64,000 bases of DNA from Lysobacter firmicutimachus (GTDB lineage: Bacteria; Pseudomonadota; Gammaproteobacteria; Xanthomonadales; Xanthomonadaceae), in the NCBI RefSeq assembly GCF_037027445.1, contig NZ_JBANDL010000002.1, forward strand, positions 1,674,001 through 1,738,000, given 5' to 3'. The notes beneath the pieces were generated by a model. It made no database searches. It saw only the letters and a program-made list of their open reading frames with translations, and was not told the origin of the DNA. This document shows positions 8,461-16,884 of this stretch, in pieces; the first letter of the stretch is position 1, and every line of letters begins with the position of its first letter. The position numbers were made by a program, and so were the translations under genes.

Positions 8461-9083
8461 GGGCAGGTCCCGGTGGGGCGCGGGGCGAGGGCGGCTGCGG
8501 CCTGGGCGGCGCGCGCCGCCGGCACGCGCCGCCGGGTCAGCCACTCGACCTCCGGCAGGGCGTCGCCGTAGGTGTCGCGCACCCAGGGATAGCTGCACAG
8601 CGGCTTCATGAGCATCGCCGCGCGCACGCCGGCCTCCTCCATGACGTGCTGGCCGACCTCGCGGAAGCCGAAGCTGCCGTGGAACAGCAGGGCCGGGTCG
8701 TTGCCGCCTTCCAGGAACACCTCGCAGGCCAACTGCGGGTAGCGCATCTCGGCATAGCTTTGCGCATCGGCGTAGAACGCGCGGCCGACGCCGCCGCCGC
8801 GGCGGCGGCTGGCGACCACGATGCGGTCGATATAGAAGAAATCCGGGTAACGCTCGCGGAACCAGCGGAAATTGCTGCTGTCGTGCGCGCTGTCGGCGCC
8901 CATGCCGATCAGGAAGCCGGCCAGGCTGCCGTCGCGCTCGGCGACGCGGAAGTATTCGGCGGTGTCGAAAAAGTGACGCAGACGGGCCGCATCCAGCGGC
9001 AGGATCGCGGGTCCGGCGGCATTGTTGAGGGCAAGGACGGAATCCAGCTCGTGCTCGCGCACGTCGCGGACGACGATCGACAT
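8457..9083 (-). CDS. GNAT-family N-acetyltransferase
   Basis: Predicted acyl-CoA-dependent acetyltransferase of 208 aa, substrate unknown. The GNAT core shows the beta4 strand FFYIDRIVVASRRRGGGVGRAFY, with the R-R-x-G-x-G acetyl-CoA loop, and later LLFHGSFGFREVGQ, the usual family end motif. I chose ATG at 9083 (MSIVVRDV) because GGAG lies at ideal spacing; an upstream ATG at 9113 would add ten residues. It is the first gene of the minCDE transcription unit and overlaps minC by 4 nt. The C-terminus is an Ala/Pro/Arg-rich tail. Confidence 0.88.
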   Translation of the reverse strand: MSIVVRDVREHELDSVLALNNAAGPAILPLDAARLRHFFDTAEYFRVAERDGSLAGFLIGMGADSAHDSSNFRWFRERYPDFFYIDRIVVASRRRGGGVGRAFYADAQSYAEMRYPQLACEVFLEGGNDPALLFHGSFGFREVGQHVMEEAGVRAAMLMKPLCSYPWVRDTYGDALPEVEWLTRRRVPAARAAQAAAALAPRPTGTCP

Positions 9084-9225
9084 TCCAGGCTCCAGGTATT
9101 CAAAAACCGGCACGCGTTCCGTGCCGGCGCGCCCGATTATCGCATGGCACCGGCCCGGCGGCGAACGCCAAGTGCATGACTTTCGGACGGCTGTGCTTGG
9201 CCTCCCGTACCGTTAGCATGCGTTC

Positions 9226-10416
9226 ATGCTGGCCCGCCTGACCCACACCCGATTGCTGCGCTACGCCGGCCTGTTTACCTGGGGCCTGGTCGGCTCCTGG
9301 CTGCTGTCGATCTGGCTCGACCCGGACTACCTCCAGCCCAGCCACGGCGAGCTGTACCTGCAGATCCTGCGCTGGGTCGCGGTTTACATCACCTTCGGCG
9401 CGGTCTACTGGTGGATCACCCGCTCGCTCGGCGAGCGCCGGACCGGGCTGCTCGATTATCTGCAGCTGCTGGTGCTCGGCGGCTGCGCGATCGGCATCAG
9501 CTATTACTCCGGCAGCGGCCTGGGCAGCGTCCTGCTGATGGTCCTGGCCGGGCTGTTGCCGTGGATGGTGCCGGTGCGGATCGGCGTGGCCGGGCTGATG
9601 GTGCTCAACCTGGTCATCATCCCGGTGTTCATCGAGGCGGTGCAGATGCCGCCGCTGGTGGCGGTGCTGCAGTCGCTGCTGTACACCGGCTTCTCCGGCT
9701 TCGTGTTCCTGACCGCGATGGTCGCCAAACAGCAGACCCAGGCGCGCGAAGACCAGCGCCGCTTGAACGCCGAGCTGCGCGCGACCCGCGCGCTGCTGGC
9801 GGAGAGCGCGCGCATCAACGAGCGCACCCGCATCTCGCGCGAGCTGCACGACCTGCTCGGCCACCACCTGACCGCGCTGAGCCTGAACCTGGAAGTCGCC
9901 GGGCACCTGTCCGAGGGCCGGGCCAAGGAGCACGTGCAGCAGGCCCATACCCTGGCCCGGCTGCTGCTGACCGACGTGCGCGAAGCGGTCAGCCAGCTGC
10001 GCGACAACGGCGCCATCGACCTGGCCCTGGCGCTGCGGCCGCTGGCGGAGAACGTGCCCTCGCTCGAGATCCGCATGGACATCGACGAACCGTTGACCCT
10101 GGACGACCCCGAGCGCGCCCACGTGCTGCTGCGCTGCGCCCAGGAAATCATCACCAACGCCGTGCGCCACGCCGGCGCCGAGCATCTGTGGATCGACGTG
10201 CGCCGCAACGGCGACCACATCGTCATGAGCGCGCGCGACGACGGTCGCGGCGCCGATCACCTGGTCGCCGGCAACGGCTTGCGCGGGATGCGCGAGCGTC
10301 TGCAGCAATACGGCGGCCGCCTGAGCATCGAAACCCGCGCACAGGCCGGCTTCTGCCTGCAACTGACTCTGCCCGCCACCGCGGCCGCGATGGCCCGCGA
10401 AGGAGCTCTGACATGA
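9226..10416 (+). CDS. Sensor histidine kinase, NarL/DesK type, membrane-bound
   Basis: Sensor kinase of 396 aa paired with the following response regulator. The first 165 residues hold about six hydrophobic segments with almost no periplasmic loops, as in DesK-type sensors of membrane or intramembrane stimuli. A short coiled-coil leads to the HisKA_3 box SRELHDLLGHHLTALSLNL, with phospho-acceptor His208. The HATPase domain contains an N-box (EIITNAVRHAGA) and G-box (DDGRGAD...GNGLRGMRERL). Its stop overlaps the regulator ATG (ATGA). The stimulus is unknown; membrane fluidity sensing is only suggested by topology. Confidence 0.92.
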   Translation: MLARLTHTRLLRYAGLFTWGLVGSWLLSIWLDPDYLQPSHGELYLQILRWVAVYITFGAVYWWITRSLGERRTGLLDYLQLLVLGGCAIGISYYSGSGLGSVLLMVLAGLLPWMVPVRIGVAGLMVLNLVIIPVFIEAVQMPPLVAVLQSLLYTGFSGFVFLTAMVAKQQTQAREDQRRLNAELRATRALLAESARINERTRISRELHDLLGHHLTALSLNLEVAGHLSEGRAKEHVQQAHTLARLLLTDVREAVSQLRDNGAIDLALALRPLAENVPSLEIRMDIDEPLTLDDPERAHVLLRCAQEIITNAVRHAGAEHLWIDVRRNGDHIVMSARDDGRGADHLVAGNGLRGMRERLQQYGGRLSIETRAQAGFCLQLTLPATAAAMAREGALT

Positions 10417-11066
10417 TTCCCAATCCCATCCGCGTATTGCTCGTCGACGATCAGACCCTGGTCCGGCAGGGCGTGCGCTCGCTGCTGGCCCTGGCCGACG
10501 GCATCGAAGTCGTGGCCGAGGCCGGCGACGGCCGCCAGGCGGTCGAGATGATCCCGACCCTGCGTCCGGACGTGGTCCTGATGGACATGCGCATGCCGGT
10601 GATGTCCGGCCTGGAGGCGCTGCAAGCGCTGGCGCGCTCGGGCTATCTGCCGCCGACCATCATCCTGACCACCTTCGACGACGATCAGCTGGTGCTGGCC
10701 GGGCTCAAGGCCGGCGCCAAGGGCTACCTGCTCAAGGACGTGTCGCTGGAGCAACTGGTCGGAGCGATCCAGACCGTGGCCGAGGGCGGTTCGCTGGTGC
10801 AGCCGGCGGTGACCCAGCGGCTGCTGTCGGGGCTGGAACACATGCGCAACGACTTCGTCAGCCTGGACCGACCGGACCCGCTGACCGAGCGCGAGACCGA
10901 GATCCTGCGCCTGATGGCCGGCGGTTTTTCCAACAAGGAGATCGCCAATTCGCTGGGCGTGGCCGAAGGCACGATCAAGAACCACGTGTCCAACATCCTC
11001 AGCAAGCTCGGCGTGCGCGACCGCACCCGGGCGGTGCTCAAGGCCTTCGAACTGCAGCTGGTCTGA
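10413..11066 (+). CDS. NarL/LuxR-type response regulator
   Basis: Response regulator of 217 aa. The receiver domain has the acidic pair D12-D13, phospho-acceptor Asp58 (VVLMDMRMP) and the conserved Lys in YLLKDVS. It is followed by a LuxR-type helix-turn-helix (LTERETEILRLMAGGFSNKE, then IANSLGVAEGTIKNHVSNIL). It is translationally coupled to the kinase by a 4-nt overlap. No operator is identifiable; the next gene downstream is 353 bp away. Confidence 0.95.
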   Translation: MIPNPIRVLLVDDQTLVRQGVRSLLALADGIEVVAEAGDGRQAVEMIPTLRPDVVLMDMRMPVMSGLEALQALARSGYLPPTIILTTFDDDQLVLAGLKAGAKGYLLKDVSLEQLVGAIQTVAEGGSLVQPAVTQRLLSGLEHMRNDFVSLDRPDPLTERETEILRLMAGGFSNKEIANSLGVAEGTIKNHVSNILSKLGVRDRTRAVLKAFELQLV

Positions 11067-11419
11067 GCCGGCGCGGTCGGGCCGGCCAGGCCCCGGCGGG
11101 CCGGCCAGGTCCCGCGCCGTTTCCCGCGCCGTTGCGACGGCGTCGCGGCCGCCGGGGCTCGACCATCGCCGGCTTGCGGACTTGTCCGGATTTGTGCATC
11201 GGCATCGCCGGCCGCGCGGCATACCCGGGCGAATGTGCTGGGGATAACGCAGGAAACCCCGGTTTTCAGCGGGTTTCCGCCGCTCGCGCGGCGGGCGGGA
11301 ACGGCGACGGAACCGGGCCTGAGATTCTTGTTGTGACGGGTGCCCCTGCCGGGATTTATCTTGCTACGATTGTGGGTCTGCGCCCCGGCCCGACCCGGGC
11401 CCGGCCCTGGAGAACCTGA
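11067..11419. other. Intergenic region with short tandem repeat and possible promoter
   Basis: Two 19-bp near-identical GC-rich tandem copies start right after the regulator stop (11078-11096 and 11097-11115). Nearer the next gene, TGCTACGAT at 11362-11370 looks like an extended -10 element about 50 bp upstream of the SRPBCC gene, without a good -35. No gene recognised. Confidence 0.4.
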
Positions 11420-12511
11420 ATGACCCGTCTTATCGAGATTCTGATTTCGCTGGCGATCGTCGCCGTGCTGTTCCTGGTAGTCGGCGTGGTTCTGCCGTCG
11501 AGCCGCCACCTGTCGCACTCGGTTGAGACCAACCGCAAGCTGACCATCGTGTTCGATACCTTGAACAGCCTGCGCCGCTTCAAGGATTGGAACCCGCTGG
11601 CCCTGCGCGATCCGGCCATGGAAATGAAGCTGGTCGGCAAGGAAGAGGGCGTGGGCGCCCGCCTGGAGTACTCGTCCAAGGAACGCGGCCTGGGCAAGGG
11701 CAGCTGGGAAATCGTCAAGAGCGAGCCGGGCAAGCTGGTCGGCTACAAGATCAGCAATCCGGAGCGCGGCGACAACAAGCGCACCCAGTTCACCCTGCGC
11801 CCGACCGGCAAGAACAACCGCAACGTCGAGATCACCCAGACCTACGACGTCGATTACGGCTGGGATCTGCTGGGCCGCTACTCCGGCCTGTACGTCAGCA
11901 GCAACGTCGGCGAAGACATGAAGATGGGCCTGGCGCGCCTGAGCAACATGCTCGCCACCGTGCCGAACTACGACTACGCCAAGCTGTCGGAAACCGATCC
12001 GAACAACGCGCCGAAGATCGTCGACCGTCCGGCCGAGAACGTGCTGACCGTGACCGCCGCGGTCGAGCGCAACAACGACAAGATCAAGGCCCAGATCCAC
12101 GGCAACATGGAGTGGATCAAGAAGGTCATCGCCGCCAACGGCCTGGAAGCGGTCGGTCCGGTCCGCATCGTGACCAACGAGTTCGGCAGCGAAACCTACT
12201 CCTTCGACGTGGCCCAGGTCGTGCGCAAGATCGGCGACACCAGCCCGGAAGCGGCCAAGCTCGACGTCAAGGTCGACGGCGCCGGCAACCCGGTCAAGGC
12301 CGAGTATTGGCCGGCGACCAAGGTCGTCGTCGCCAGCAGCGGCGGCCACAACTTCGCCGGCCTGCCGCCGGTCCGCGACGCCGTCCGCGCCTGGGCGCTG
12401 ACCCGCGGCTACACCACCAGCGAGCGTCCGTACGAAGCCTGGAAGGCCGGCATCGATCAGAGCTTCGATCCGGCCCTGGGCCAGTTCGACGTCTACTGGC
12501 CGGTCAAGTAA
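11420..12511 (+). CDS. SRPBCC (polyketide-cyclase-like) membrane-anchored protein
   Basis: A 363-aa protein of a family usually annotated as polyketide cyclase/SRPBCC. An N-terminal transmembrane helix (residues 4-27) is followed by a START-like fold (about 35-185: RRFKDWNPLALRDPAMEMKL, then GKGSWEIVKSEPGK). The C-terminal half (about 200-360) resembles GyrI/effector-binding domains in pattern. No catalytic residues are evident; lipid or small-ligand binding at the membrane is a family-level inference. A strong terminator follows, so it is probably monocistronic. Confidence 0.8.
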   Translation: MTRLIEILISLAIVAVLFLVVGVVLPSSRHLSHSVETNRKLTIVFDTLNSLRRFKDWNPLALRDPAMEMKLVGKEEGVGARLEYSSKERGLGKGSWEIVKSEPGKLVGYKISNPERGDNKRTQFTLRPTGKNNRNVEITQTYDVDYGWDLLGRYSGLYVSSNVGEDMKMGLARLSNMLATVPNYDYAKLSETDPNNAPKIVDRPAENVLTVTAAVERNNDKIKAQIHGNMEWIKKVIAANGLEAVGPVRIVTNEFGSETYSFDVAQVVRKIGDTSPEAAKLDVKVDGAGNPVKAEYWPATKVVVASSGGHNFAGLPPVRDAVRAWALTRGYTTSERPYEAWKAGIDQSFDPALGQFDVYWPVK

Positions 12512-12903
12512 GCCGACCCGGCCCGCGCCTGGCGCGGGCCGACTGCAGCACTGCGAAAGCGCGCCGCACCTGCGGCGCGTTTTCTTTTGTCCGCGCGCAA
12601 TCGCCCACCCGCCGCCGTCCGCCTGTGGGGGCGGCGCAAGCCGCGACAATCGAAGCGATTGACGCAAGCGCCGTCGCCGACGACGGTGCGGCCGGCGGAT
12701 CGGGCATGTCGGCGCCCGAGGTTCGAATGCTTCGGCCTGTGCGGGGATACAGCACCGCTTCGGCTGGCGCGGCTGGCGCCGCTCCTGCAGGAGCCGTGCG
12801 CGCCGCTTTCCGGAATCGCAACTTCCGCACAGCGGCGGCCAGCGCCCGCCGCGCGCGGCGGCTGCTATCGTGATCGCCCGCCGACCGTGCGCAATCCGAA
12901 CGC
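12512..12903. other. Intergenic region: terminator, REP copy, DUF423 leader
   Basis: Holds the terminator at 12556-12589, a REP-like copy at 12625-12648 (core GGGCGGCGCAAGCCGCGA) and a degenerate reverse-oriented copy near 12763-12785. The rest probably contains the promoter for the DUF423 gene. No open frame here looks genuine. Confidence 0.5.
12556..12589 (+). terminator. Rho-independent terminator
   Basis: A 9-bp perfect GC stem (12560-12568 with 12571-12579) and a TTTTCTTTT tail, 48 bp past the SRPBCC stop. Confidence 0.88.
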
Positions 12904-13284
12904 ATGAACGCTTCCGCCGTTCCGCCCGAAGCTCTTCCCCCGTATCCGCGCGCGCTCGCTGCTGCCGGCGCCGTACTCGCCGCGCTCGCGGTGGCTTTGT
13001 CCGCCTATGCCGCGCATGTCGCCGACCCGACCGCGCAGTCGCGCCTGCAGACGGCGGCGGTGTTCGCCTTCGGCCACGGCGTCGCGCTCGCCGCGCTGGC
13101 GCCGCGCGCGCGGCGCCGGCTCGGCCAGCTCGCGCTGGCGGCCTTGCTGCTGGGCGTGTTGGTGTTCGCCGGCGGGCTGGCGTCGGCCTACTTCGTCGGC
13201 ACGTCGACCCGCCTGCTGCCCTACGGCGGCAGCCTGATGATCCTGGCGTGGCTGGCCTACGCCGCCGACGCGGCGCGTCGCTGA
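12904..13284 (+). CDS. DUF423 family membrane protein
   Basis: A 126-aa membrane protein with four predicted transmembrane segments (about 18-38, 48-64, 72-92, 100-122). It ends in the DUF423 signature GGSLMILAWLAYA. The Ala-Ala-His motif in TM1 (AYAAHV) and the polar FGHGVALA in TM2 also fit the family, whose E. coli member is YgdD. Function is unknown. The next gene starts 2 bp after its stop, suggesting an operon with the DNA glycosylase gene, though no functional link is obvious. Confidence 0.85.
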   Translation: MNASAVPPEALPPYPRALAAAGAVLAALAVALSAYAAHVADPTAQSRLQTAAVFAFGHGVALAALAPRARRRLGQLALAALLLGVLVFAGGLASAYFVGTSTRLLPYGGSLMILAWLAYAADAARR

Positions 13285-13285
13285 G

Positions 13286-13984
13286 ATGCCGCGCCACGCC
13301 CGCGGTTTCGACACCGAGGCGGCGCATGCCTGGCTGAGCAAGCGCGACCGCAAGCTCGGCGCCTGGATGCGCAAACTCGATCGGCACCGGCCGCAGCCCG
13401 GGCCGATGCCGGCCGACCCGCGTTGGCGCCAGCGCTTCGACCCGGTCGACGCCCTGGCGCGCGCGATCCTGTTCCAGCAGCTCAGCGGCAAGGCCGCCTC
13501 GACGATAGTCGGGCGGGTCGAGGCCGCGATCGGCAGCGAGCGCCTGCATCACGACACCCTCGGCCGCTGCGACGACGCGGCCTTGCGCGCCTGCGGCGTA
13601 TCCGCCAACAAACTGCTGGCGCTGCGCGACTTGGCCGCGCGCGAAGCCCGCGGCGAAATCCCCGACCTGCGCCGCATGGCGACGATGAGCGACGACGCCA
13701 TCGTCGGGGCGCTGGTGCCGATCCGCGGCATTGGCCGCTGGACCGTGGAGATGATGCTGATGTTCCGCCTCGGCCGCGCCGACGTGCTGCCGGTCGACGA
13801 CCTCGGCATCCGCAAGGGCGCGCAACGCGTGCACGGCCTGGACGCCATGCCGGCGCCGAAGGCCCTGGCCGAACTCGGCGAGCGCTGGGGCCCTTATCGC
13901 AGCTACGCCAGCCTGTACCTGTGGCGCATCGCCGACTTCGCCGACGGCGCGGCCAAGCCGGCGACCAACCGTTCGCAGGACTGA
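13286..13984 (+). CDS. DNA-3-methyladenine glycosylase, AlkA/HhH-GPD type
   Basis: Base-excision repair glycosylase of 232 aa, expected to remove alkylated purines. The HhH-GPD core is clear: AILFQQLSGKAASTIVGRVE (about 53-72), the helix-hairpin-helix LVPIRGIGRWTVEMMLMF, and then VLPVDDLGIRKG with the catalytic Asp at 171 or 172. It lacks the N-terminal Ada-like part of E. coli AlkA and the C-terminal FeS cysteines of Nth/MutY. The gap from the DUF423 gene is 1 bp. Confidence 0.9.
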   Translation: MPRHARGFDTEAAHAWLSKRDRKLGAWMRKLDRHRPQPGPMPADPRWRQRFDPVDALARAILFQQLSGKAASTIVGRVEAAIGSERLHHDTLGRCDDAALRACGVSANKLLALRDLAAREARGEIPDLRRMATMSDDAIVGALVPIRGIGRWTVEMMLMFRLGRADVLPVDDLGIRKGAQRVHGLDAMPAPKALAELGERWGPYRSYASLYLWRIADFADGAAKPATNRSQD

Positions 13985-14126
13985 TTCGCAGGATCGGCGT
14001 CCGCCAGCGCGCGGCGTGCTGCCGGCAGGCGCGACGTAAGCCCCGACCCGGAGCACGCGGAAAATCCCGGGCCTGCTCCGCGGCACAGCGCCGCCGCAAA
14101 TCGCGGCCGAGGCCTCCACGCCAGGG

Positions 14127-14149
14127 CAGGGGCGGCGCAAGCCGCGACC
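14127..14149 (+). repeat. REP-like repeat copy
   Basis: A single copy of the REP-like unit (GGGGCGGCGCAAGCCGCGAC core) in the 276-bp gap between the convergent glycosylase and M15 peptidase genes. The flanking sequence is GC-rich with no other feature. Confidence 0.7.
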
Positions 14150-14260
14150 GGGGCCGCGCAAAAAACCGAGCGGCTGCGTCTCGCTGGATGCCGGACGCCA
14201 CCGCCGCACCGCCGTAAAGCGCCGGCGCGGGCCTGTCCGGTCACGTAGGACGCATCGCGC

Positions 14261-15064
14261 TCAAGCCGCCGCGCAACGCCAATGCCAAGGCTCGTACACG
14301 ATCCCGTGCGGGTTGTCGCGCGGATAGCTCATGACGTAACCGTAGCCGCCGGCGTGTTCGCGCAGCCAGGCGAAGGCCGGGGTGGTTTCGAAAGATTCTT
14401 CGGCCGGCGGCTCGCCGGGAGCGCCGATGTCCAGGGCCAGGCCGCTGTGGTGTTCGCTGTAACCCGGCGCGGCGTTGACGGTGAGGATCTGCTCGATGCG
14501 CTGGCCGCGGGCGAGTTTGCGTTCGAAGATGCCGAGCTGGTAGTCGTGGCTGCGGTAGCCGGAGATCGCTTCCAGGACGATGCCGTCGCGCTGCGCGGCC
14601 TCGCGCAGATGGGCCCAGGCGCGCGCGGCGGCGGGGTGCAGCCACAACGGGCGCGCATAGCGATCGCGGCCGGCGTAGGCGAGGCGGTCGGGTTCGGCGA
14701 TCAGCGTCAGACCGGTGCGGGCCTGGTAGGCGTAGCCGTCCAGGCCCAAGGCGACGAGCCGGTGTTCGATCCGGTCCAATGACAGCTCGCGCACCCGCAG
14801 CAGACCCTCTCGGCGATAGTCGGCGGCGCGCTCCAGCGCATCCAGCGCGGCATCCAGCCCGGCCTCGCGATTCAGCCGGGGAATCAGCGGTAGCAGGCCC
14901 TCCGCCAGGTCCGCGGCGAGGAAGCGGCCGTCGCGCTTGCGCCGCAGTACGTGCTGGGCGCGGGCCAGGGCGCGCGCGTCGTGGTTGCTGCGCGCGCGCA
15001 ACAGGCCGCCCGGCCAGAGTTCGATCTCGGGCGTGTTGATCAGAATGTTGCCGTGGCCGCGCAT
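14261..15064 (-). CDS. M15 family D-alanyl-D-alanine carboxypeptidase (VanY-like)
   Basis: A 267-aa zinc peptidase of the M15B/VanY type, which trims the terminal D-Ala of peptidoglycan stem peptides. The domain occupies roughly residues 125-267. It shows SGYRSHDYQLGIF, then the zinc motif SEHHSGLALDIG (SxHxxGxAxD), and the C-terminal third ligand in YEPWHWR. The N-terminal 120 residues are a charged helical region without a signal peptide, which is odd for a wall enzyme. It lies 63 bp after the DUF4177 gene on the same strand and may be read from that operon. Confidence 0.88.
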   Translation of the reverse strand: MRGHGNILINTPEIELWPGGLLRARSNHDARALARAQHVLRRKRDGRFLAADLAEGLLPLIPRLNREAGLDAALDALERAADYRREGLLRVRELSLDRIEHRLVALGLDGYAYQARTGLTLIAEPDRLAYAGRDRYARPLWLHPAAARAWAHLREAAQRDGIVLEAISGYRSHDYQLGIFERKLARGQRIEQILTVNAAPGYSEHHSGLALDIGAPGEPPAEESFETTPAFAWLREHAGGYGYVMSYPRDNPHGIVYEPWHWRCAAA

Positions 15065-15126
15065 GGGCTCAGGTTAGCCCGCGCGCCGCGGCGGCGCCAT
15101 GCGGAGGGTGGCGGGGGCCATCGCGC

Positions 15127-15309
15127 TCACGCCGGGCGCTTGAAGTACAGGCGGGTGCCGAGGATGGCCGGATCGTGCTCGACCGCGACCAGTTCCCAGC
15201 CCTGCGCGCCGCGCGCATCGAGTTCGTCCTGGATGCGCTGGCGGGTCGGCGCTTCGAACAACTGGTAAGTGATCTCGGTAACGTGATGCGTCCACTTCGG
15301 GGCGGTCAT
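15127..15309 (-). CDS. Small DUF4177-like protein
   Basis: A 60-aa protein with the DUF4177 pattern: an N-terminal beta strand ([20 protein letters not shown]) and the hallmark [12 protein letters not shown], ending in a strand [10 protein letters not shown]. Function unknown. ATG at 15309 overlaps the stop of the ribbon-helix-helix gene by 4 nt, so it is coupled to it. It is probably the fourth gene of the SPFH operon. Confidence 0.75.
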   Translation of the reverse strand: MTAPKWTHHVTEITYQLFEAPTRQRIQDELDARGAQGWELVAVEHDPAILGTRLYFKRPA

Positions 15310-15491
15310 GATTCGTTCTCGGCGGGCGGGGGCTCCGGCTGCCGCGGCAGCCGTCCGTTGCGACGCAGAGCGTCGCGCAGGACATATTCGATCTGAGCGT
15401 TGAGCGAACGCAACTCGTCGTCGGCCCAGCGCTGCGCCGCGGCGAGCACCTCGGCGTTGATCCGCAGCGGATAGGCCTTCTTCTCGCTCAC
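15306..15491 (-). CDS. Ribbon-helix-helix (Arc-type) DNA-binding protein
   Basis: A 61-aa predicted DNA-binding protein. The pattern [20 protein letters not shown], then [16 protein letters not shown], is a short beta strand plus two helices as in Arc/MetJ dimers. The strand residues around PLRI would read the major groove. It starts with GTG overlapping the stop of the membrane protein gene (GTGA), and its own stop overlaps the DUF4177 start. Such Arc-type genes commonly sit beside SPFH genes. I infer that it autoregulates through the tandem palindrome at 16759-16780. Confidence 0.82.
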   Translation of the reverse strand: MSEKKAYPLRINAEVLAAAQRWADDELRSLNAQIEYVLRDALRRNGRLPRQPEPPPAENES

Positions 15492-15853
15492 CGCGACCGC
15501 TTCCGCTGGTTGTCGTCGGAATCGCGGTAGCTGCGCCGCGCCGCGGCGACGGCGCGGATCAGCAGCACGGCCAGGCCGTTGACTGCGACCAGCAGGGCGA
15601 TGGTGACGCCGGCGGTGCGGCTCTGCTCGCCGTTCGCCCAGTAATACCCCAGGGCCGCGAACAGCATCGCCATCGCGGTCAGGGCCAGCAGGCGCGCGAT
15701 GCGCGCGGCGACCGCGTCCGGGTCGCGCAGGCGCGCGGCGTCCAGGCCGTTGACCAGGTGCAGTTGACCGCGCGCGACCAGCACCGCGCAGACCAGGATC
15801 GGCAGCGCGGTGACGACCATGGCGCCGGGCAGGATGAAATCGTCCAGGTTCAT
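15488..15853 (-). CDS. Small membrane protein, DUF3784-like
   Basis: A 121-aa protein with three predicted transmembrane helices (about 8-26, 54-72, 80-100) and a cytoplasmic segment [20 protein letters not shown] that resembles the conserved loop of DUF3784 proteins. The C-terminus is strongly basic ([16 protein letters not shown]). It starts 11 bp after the SPFH stop and is coupled to the ribbon-helix-helix gene. It may be a membrane partner of the SPFH protein; no direct evidence. Confidence 0.75.
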   Translation of the reverse strand: MNLDDFILPGAMVVTALPILVCAVLVARGQLHLVNGLDAARLRDPDAVAARIARLLALTAMAMLFAALGYYWANGEQSRTAGVTIALLVAVNGLAVLLIRAVAAARRSYRDSDDNQRKRSR

Positions 15854-15864
15854 CCGTCCGGCCC

Positions 15865-16728
15865 TCAGTACAGCGTGCCGGCGTTGACGATCGGCTGGGT
15901 GCTGCGGTCGCCGCACAGGACCACCAGCAGGTTGCTGACCATCTGCGCCTTGCGCTCCTCGTCCAGATGCACCACGCCGTTCTTCTGCAGCTCGGCCAGG
16001 GCCATTTCGACCATGCCGACCGCGCCGGCGACGATGCGGGTGCGCGCGGCGATCACCGCGTTGGCCTGCTGGCGCTGCAGCATGGCGTGGGCGATCTCCG
16101 GCGCGTAGGCGAGGTGGCTGATGCGCGCGTCGATCACGTTGACGCCGGCATCGGCCAGGCGCTCCTGCAGTTCCTGCTTGAGGTGCTGGGAGATCTCGGC
16201 GGCGTGACTGCGCAGCGACAGCTGGCCGTCCTCGTGCTGGTCGTAGGGATAGCTGGTGGCCATCGCCCGCAACGCCGATTCGGATTGGATGTGGACGAAA
16301 GTCTCGTAGTCGTCGACGTTGTAGACCGCCTCGGCCGAATCGACCACCTGCCAGACGATCACCGAGGCGATCTCGATCGGGCTGCCGTCGAGTTCGTTGA
16401 CCTTGAGCTTGCCGCTCTCGAAGTTGCGTACGCGCTGGCTGACCTTGCGCTTGGAGTACAGCGGATTGTTCCAGCGCAGGCCGTTGTCCTTGACCGTGCC
16501 GACGTACTTGCCGAACAGGCTCAGCACCGCGGCCTGGTTGGGTTCGATCATGTACAGGCCGGTCAGGCCGAACACCGCCGCCAGGCCGATCAGGACCGCG
16601 ACGACCAGCAGCACGGGCTGGCCGTTGTGGGCGCCGGCCAGGAAGCCGTAGACGGCCACCAGCAGTACGACGAGCAGGCCCAGCAGCGTCGGGATGCCGG
16701 GCAGGGATTGGGTGGGGTTTTCCTTCAT
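15865..16728 (-). CDS. SPFH/band-7 domain protein
   Basis: A 287-aa stomatin/prohibitin-type protein. Two hydrophobic segments (about 12-30 and 38-60) precede the SPFH domain, which begins at [20 protein letters not shown] and continues through [22 protein letters not shown] coiled C-terminal region follows ([29 protein letters not shown]). Family members form large membrane-bound oligomers linked to microdomains or protease control. It is the first gene of a tight minus-strand operon with an operator-like tandem palindrome 30 bp upstream of its start. Confidence 0.92.
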   Translation of the reverse strand: MKENPTQSLPGIPTLLGLLVVLLVAVYGFLAGAHNGQPVLLVVAVLIGLAAVFGLTGLYMIEPNQAAVLSLFGKYVGTVKDNGLRWNNPLYSKRKVSQRVRNFESGKLKVNELDGSPIEIASVIVWQVVDSAEAVYNVDDYETFVHIQSESALRAMATSYPYDQHEDGQLSLRSHAAEISQHLKQELQERLADAGVNVIDARISHLAYAPEIAHAMLQRQQANAVIAARTRIVAGAVGMVEMALAELQKNGVVHLDEERKAQMVSNLLVVLCGDRSTQPIVNAGTLY

Positions 16729-16758
16729 GGCCGCGTCTCGTCCGTAGGTCTGGAAATA

Positions 16759-16780
16759 TTGATATCAAATTGATATCAAA
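16759..16780 (-). promoter_or_regulatory. Tandem palindromic operator TTGATATCAAA x2
   Basis: Two exact, abutting 11-bp copies (16759-16769 and 16770-16780), each containing the palindrome TTGATATCAA, in an otherwise GC-rich region. It lies 31-52 bp upstream of the SPFH start codon, where it would overlap the promoter. The two sites one helical turn apart suit a cooperatively binding ribbon-helix-helix dimer, such as the one encoded in this operon. Confidence 0.75.
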
Positions 16781-16884
16781 TTTCCCAGGGCCGTCCGTCG
16801 GAGGGCAGCCCGGCCGGCGTGCGGACGCACCCGCCGGGGCGACAAAGGGCAGGGGAGAGGGGCGCCCGCGAGGCGGGGCGCGCT

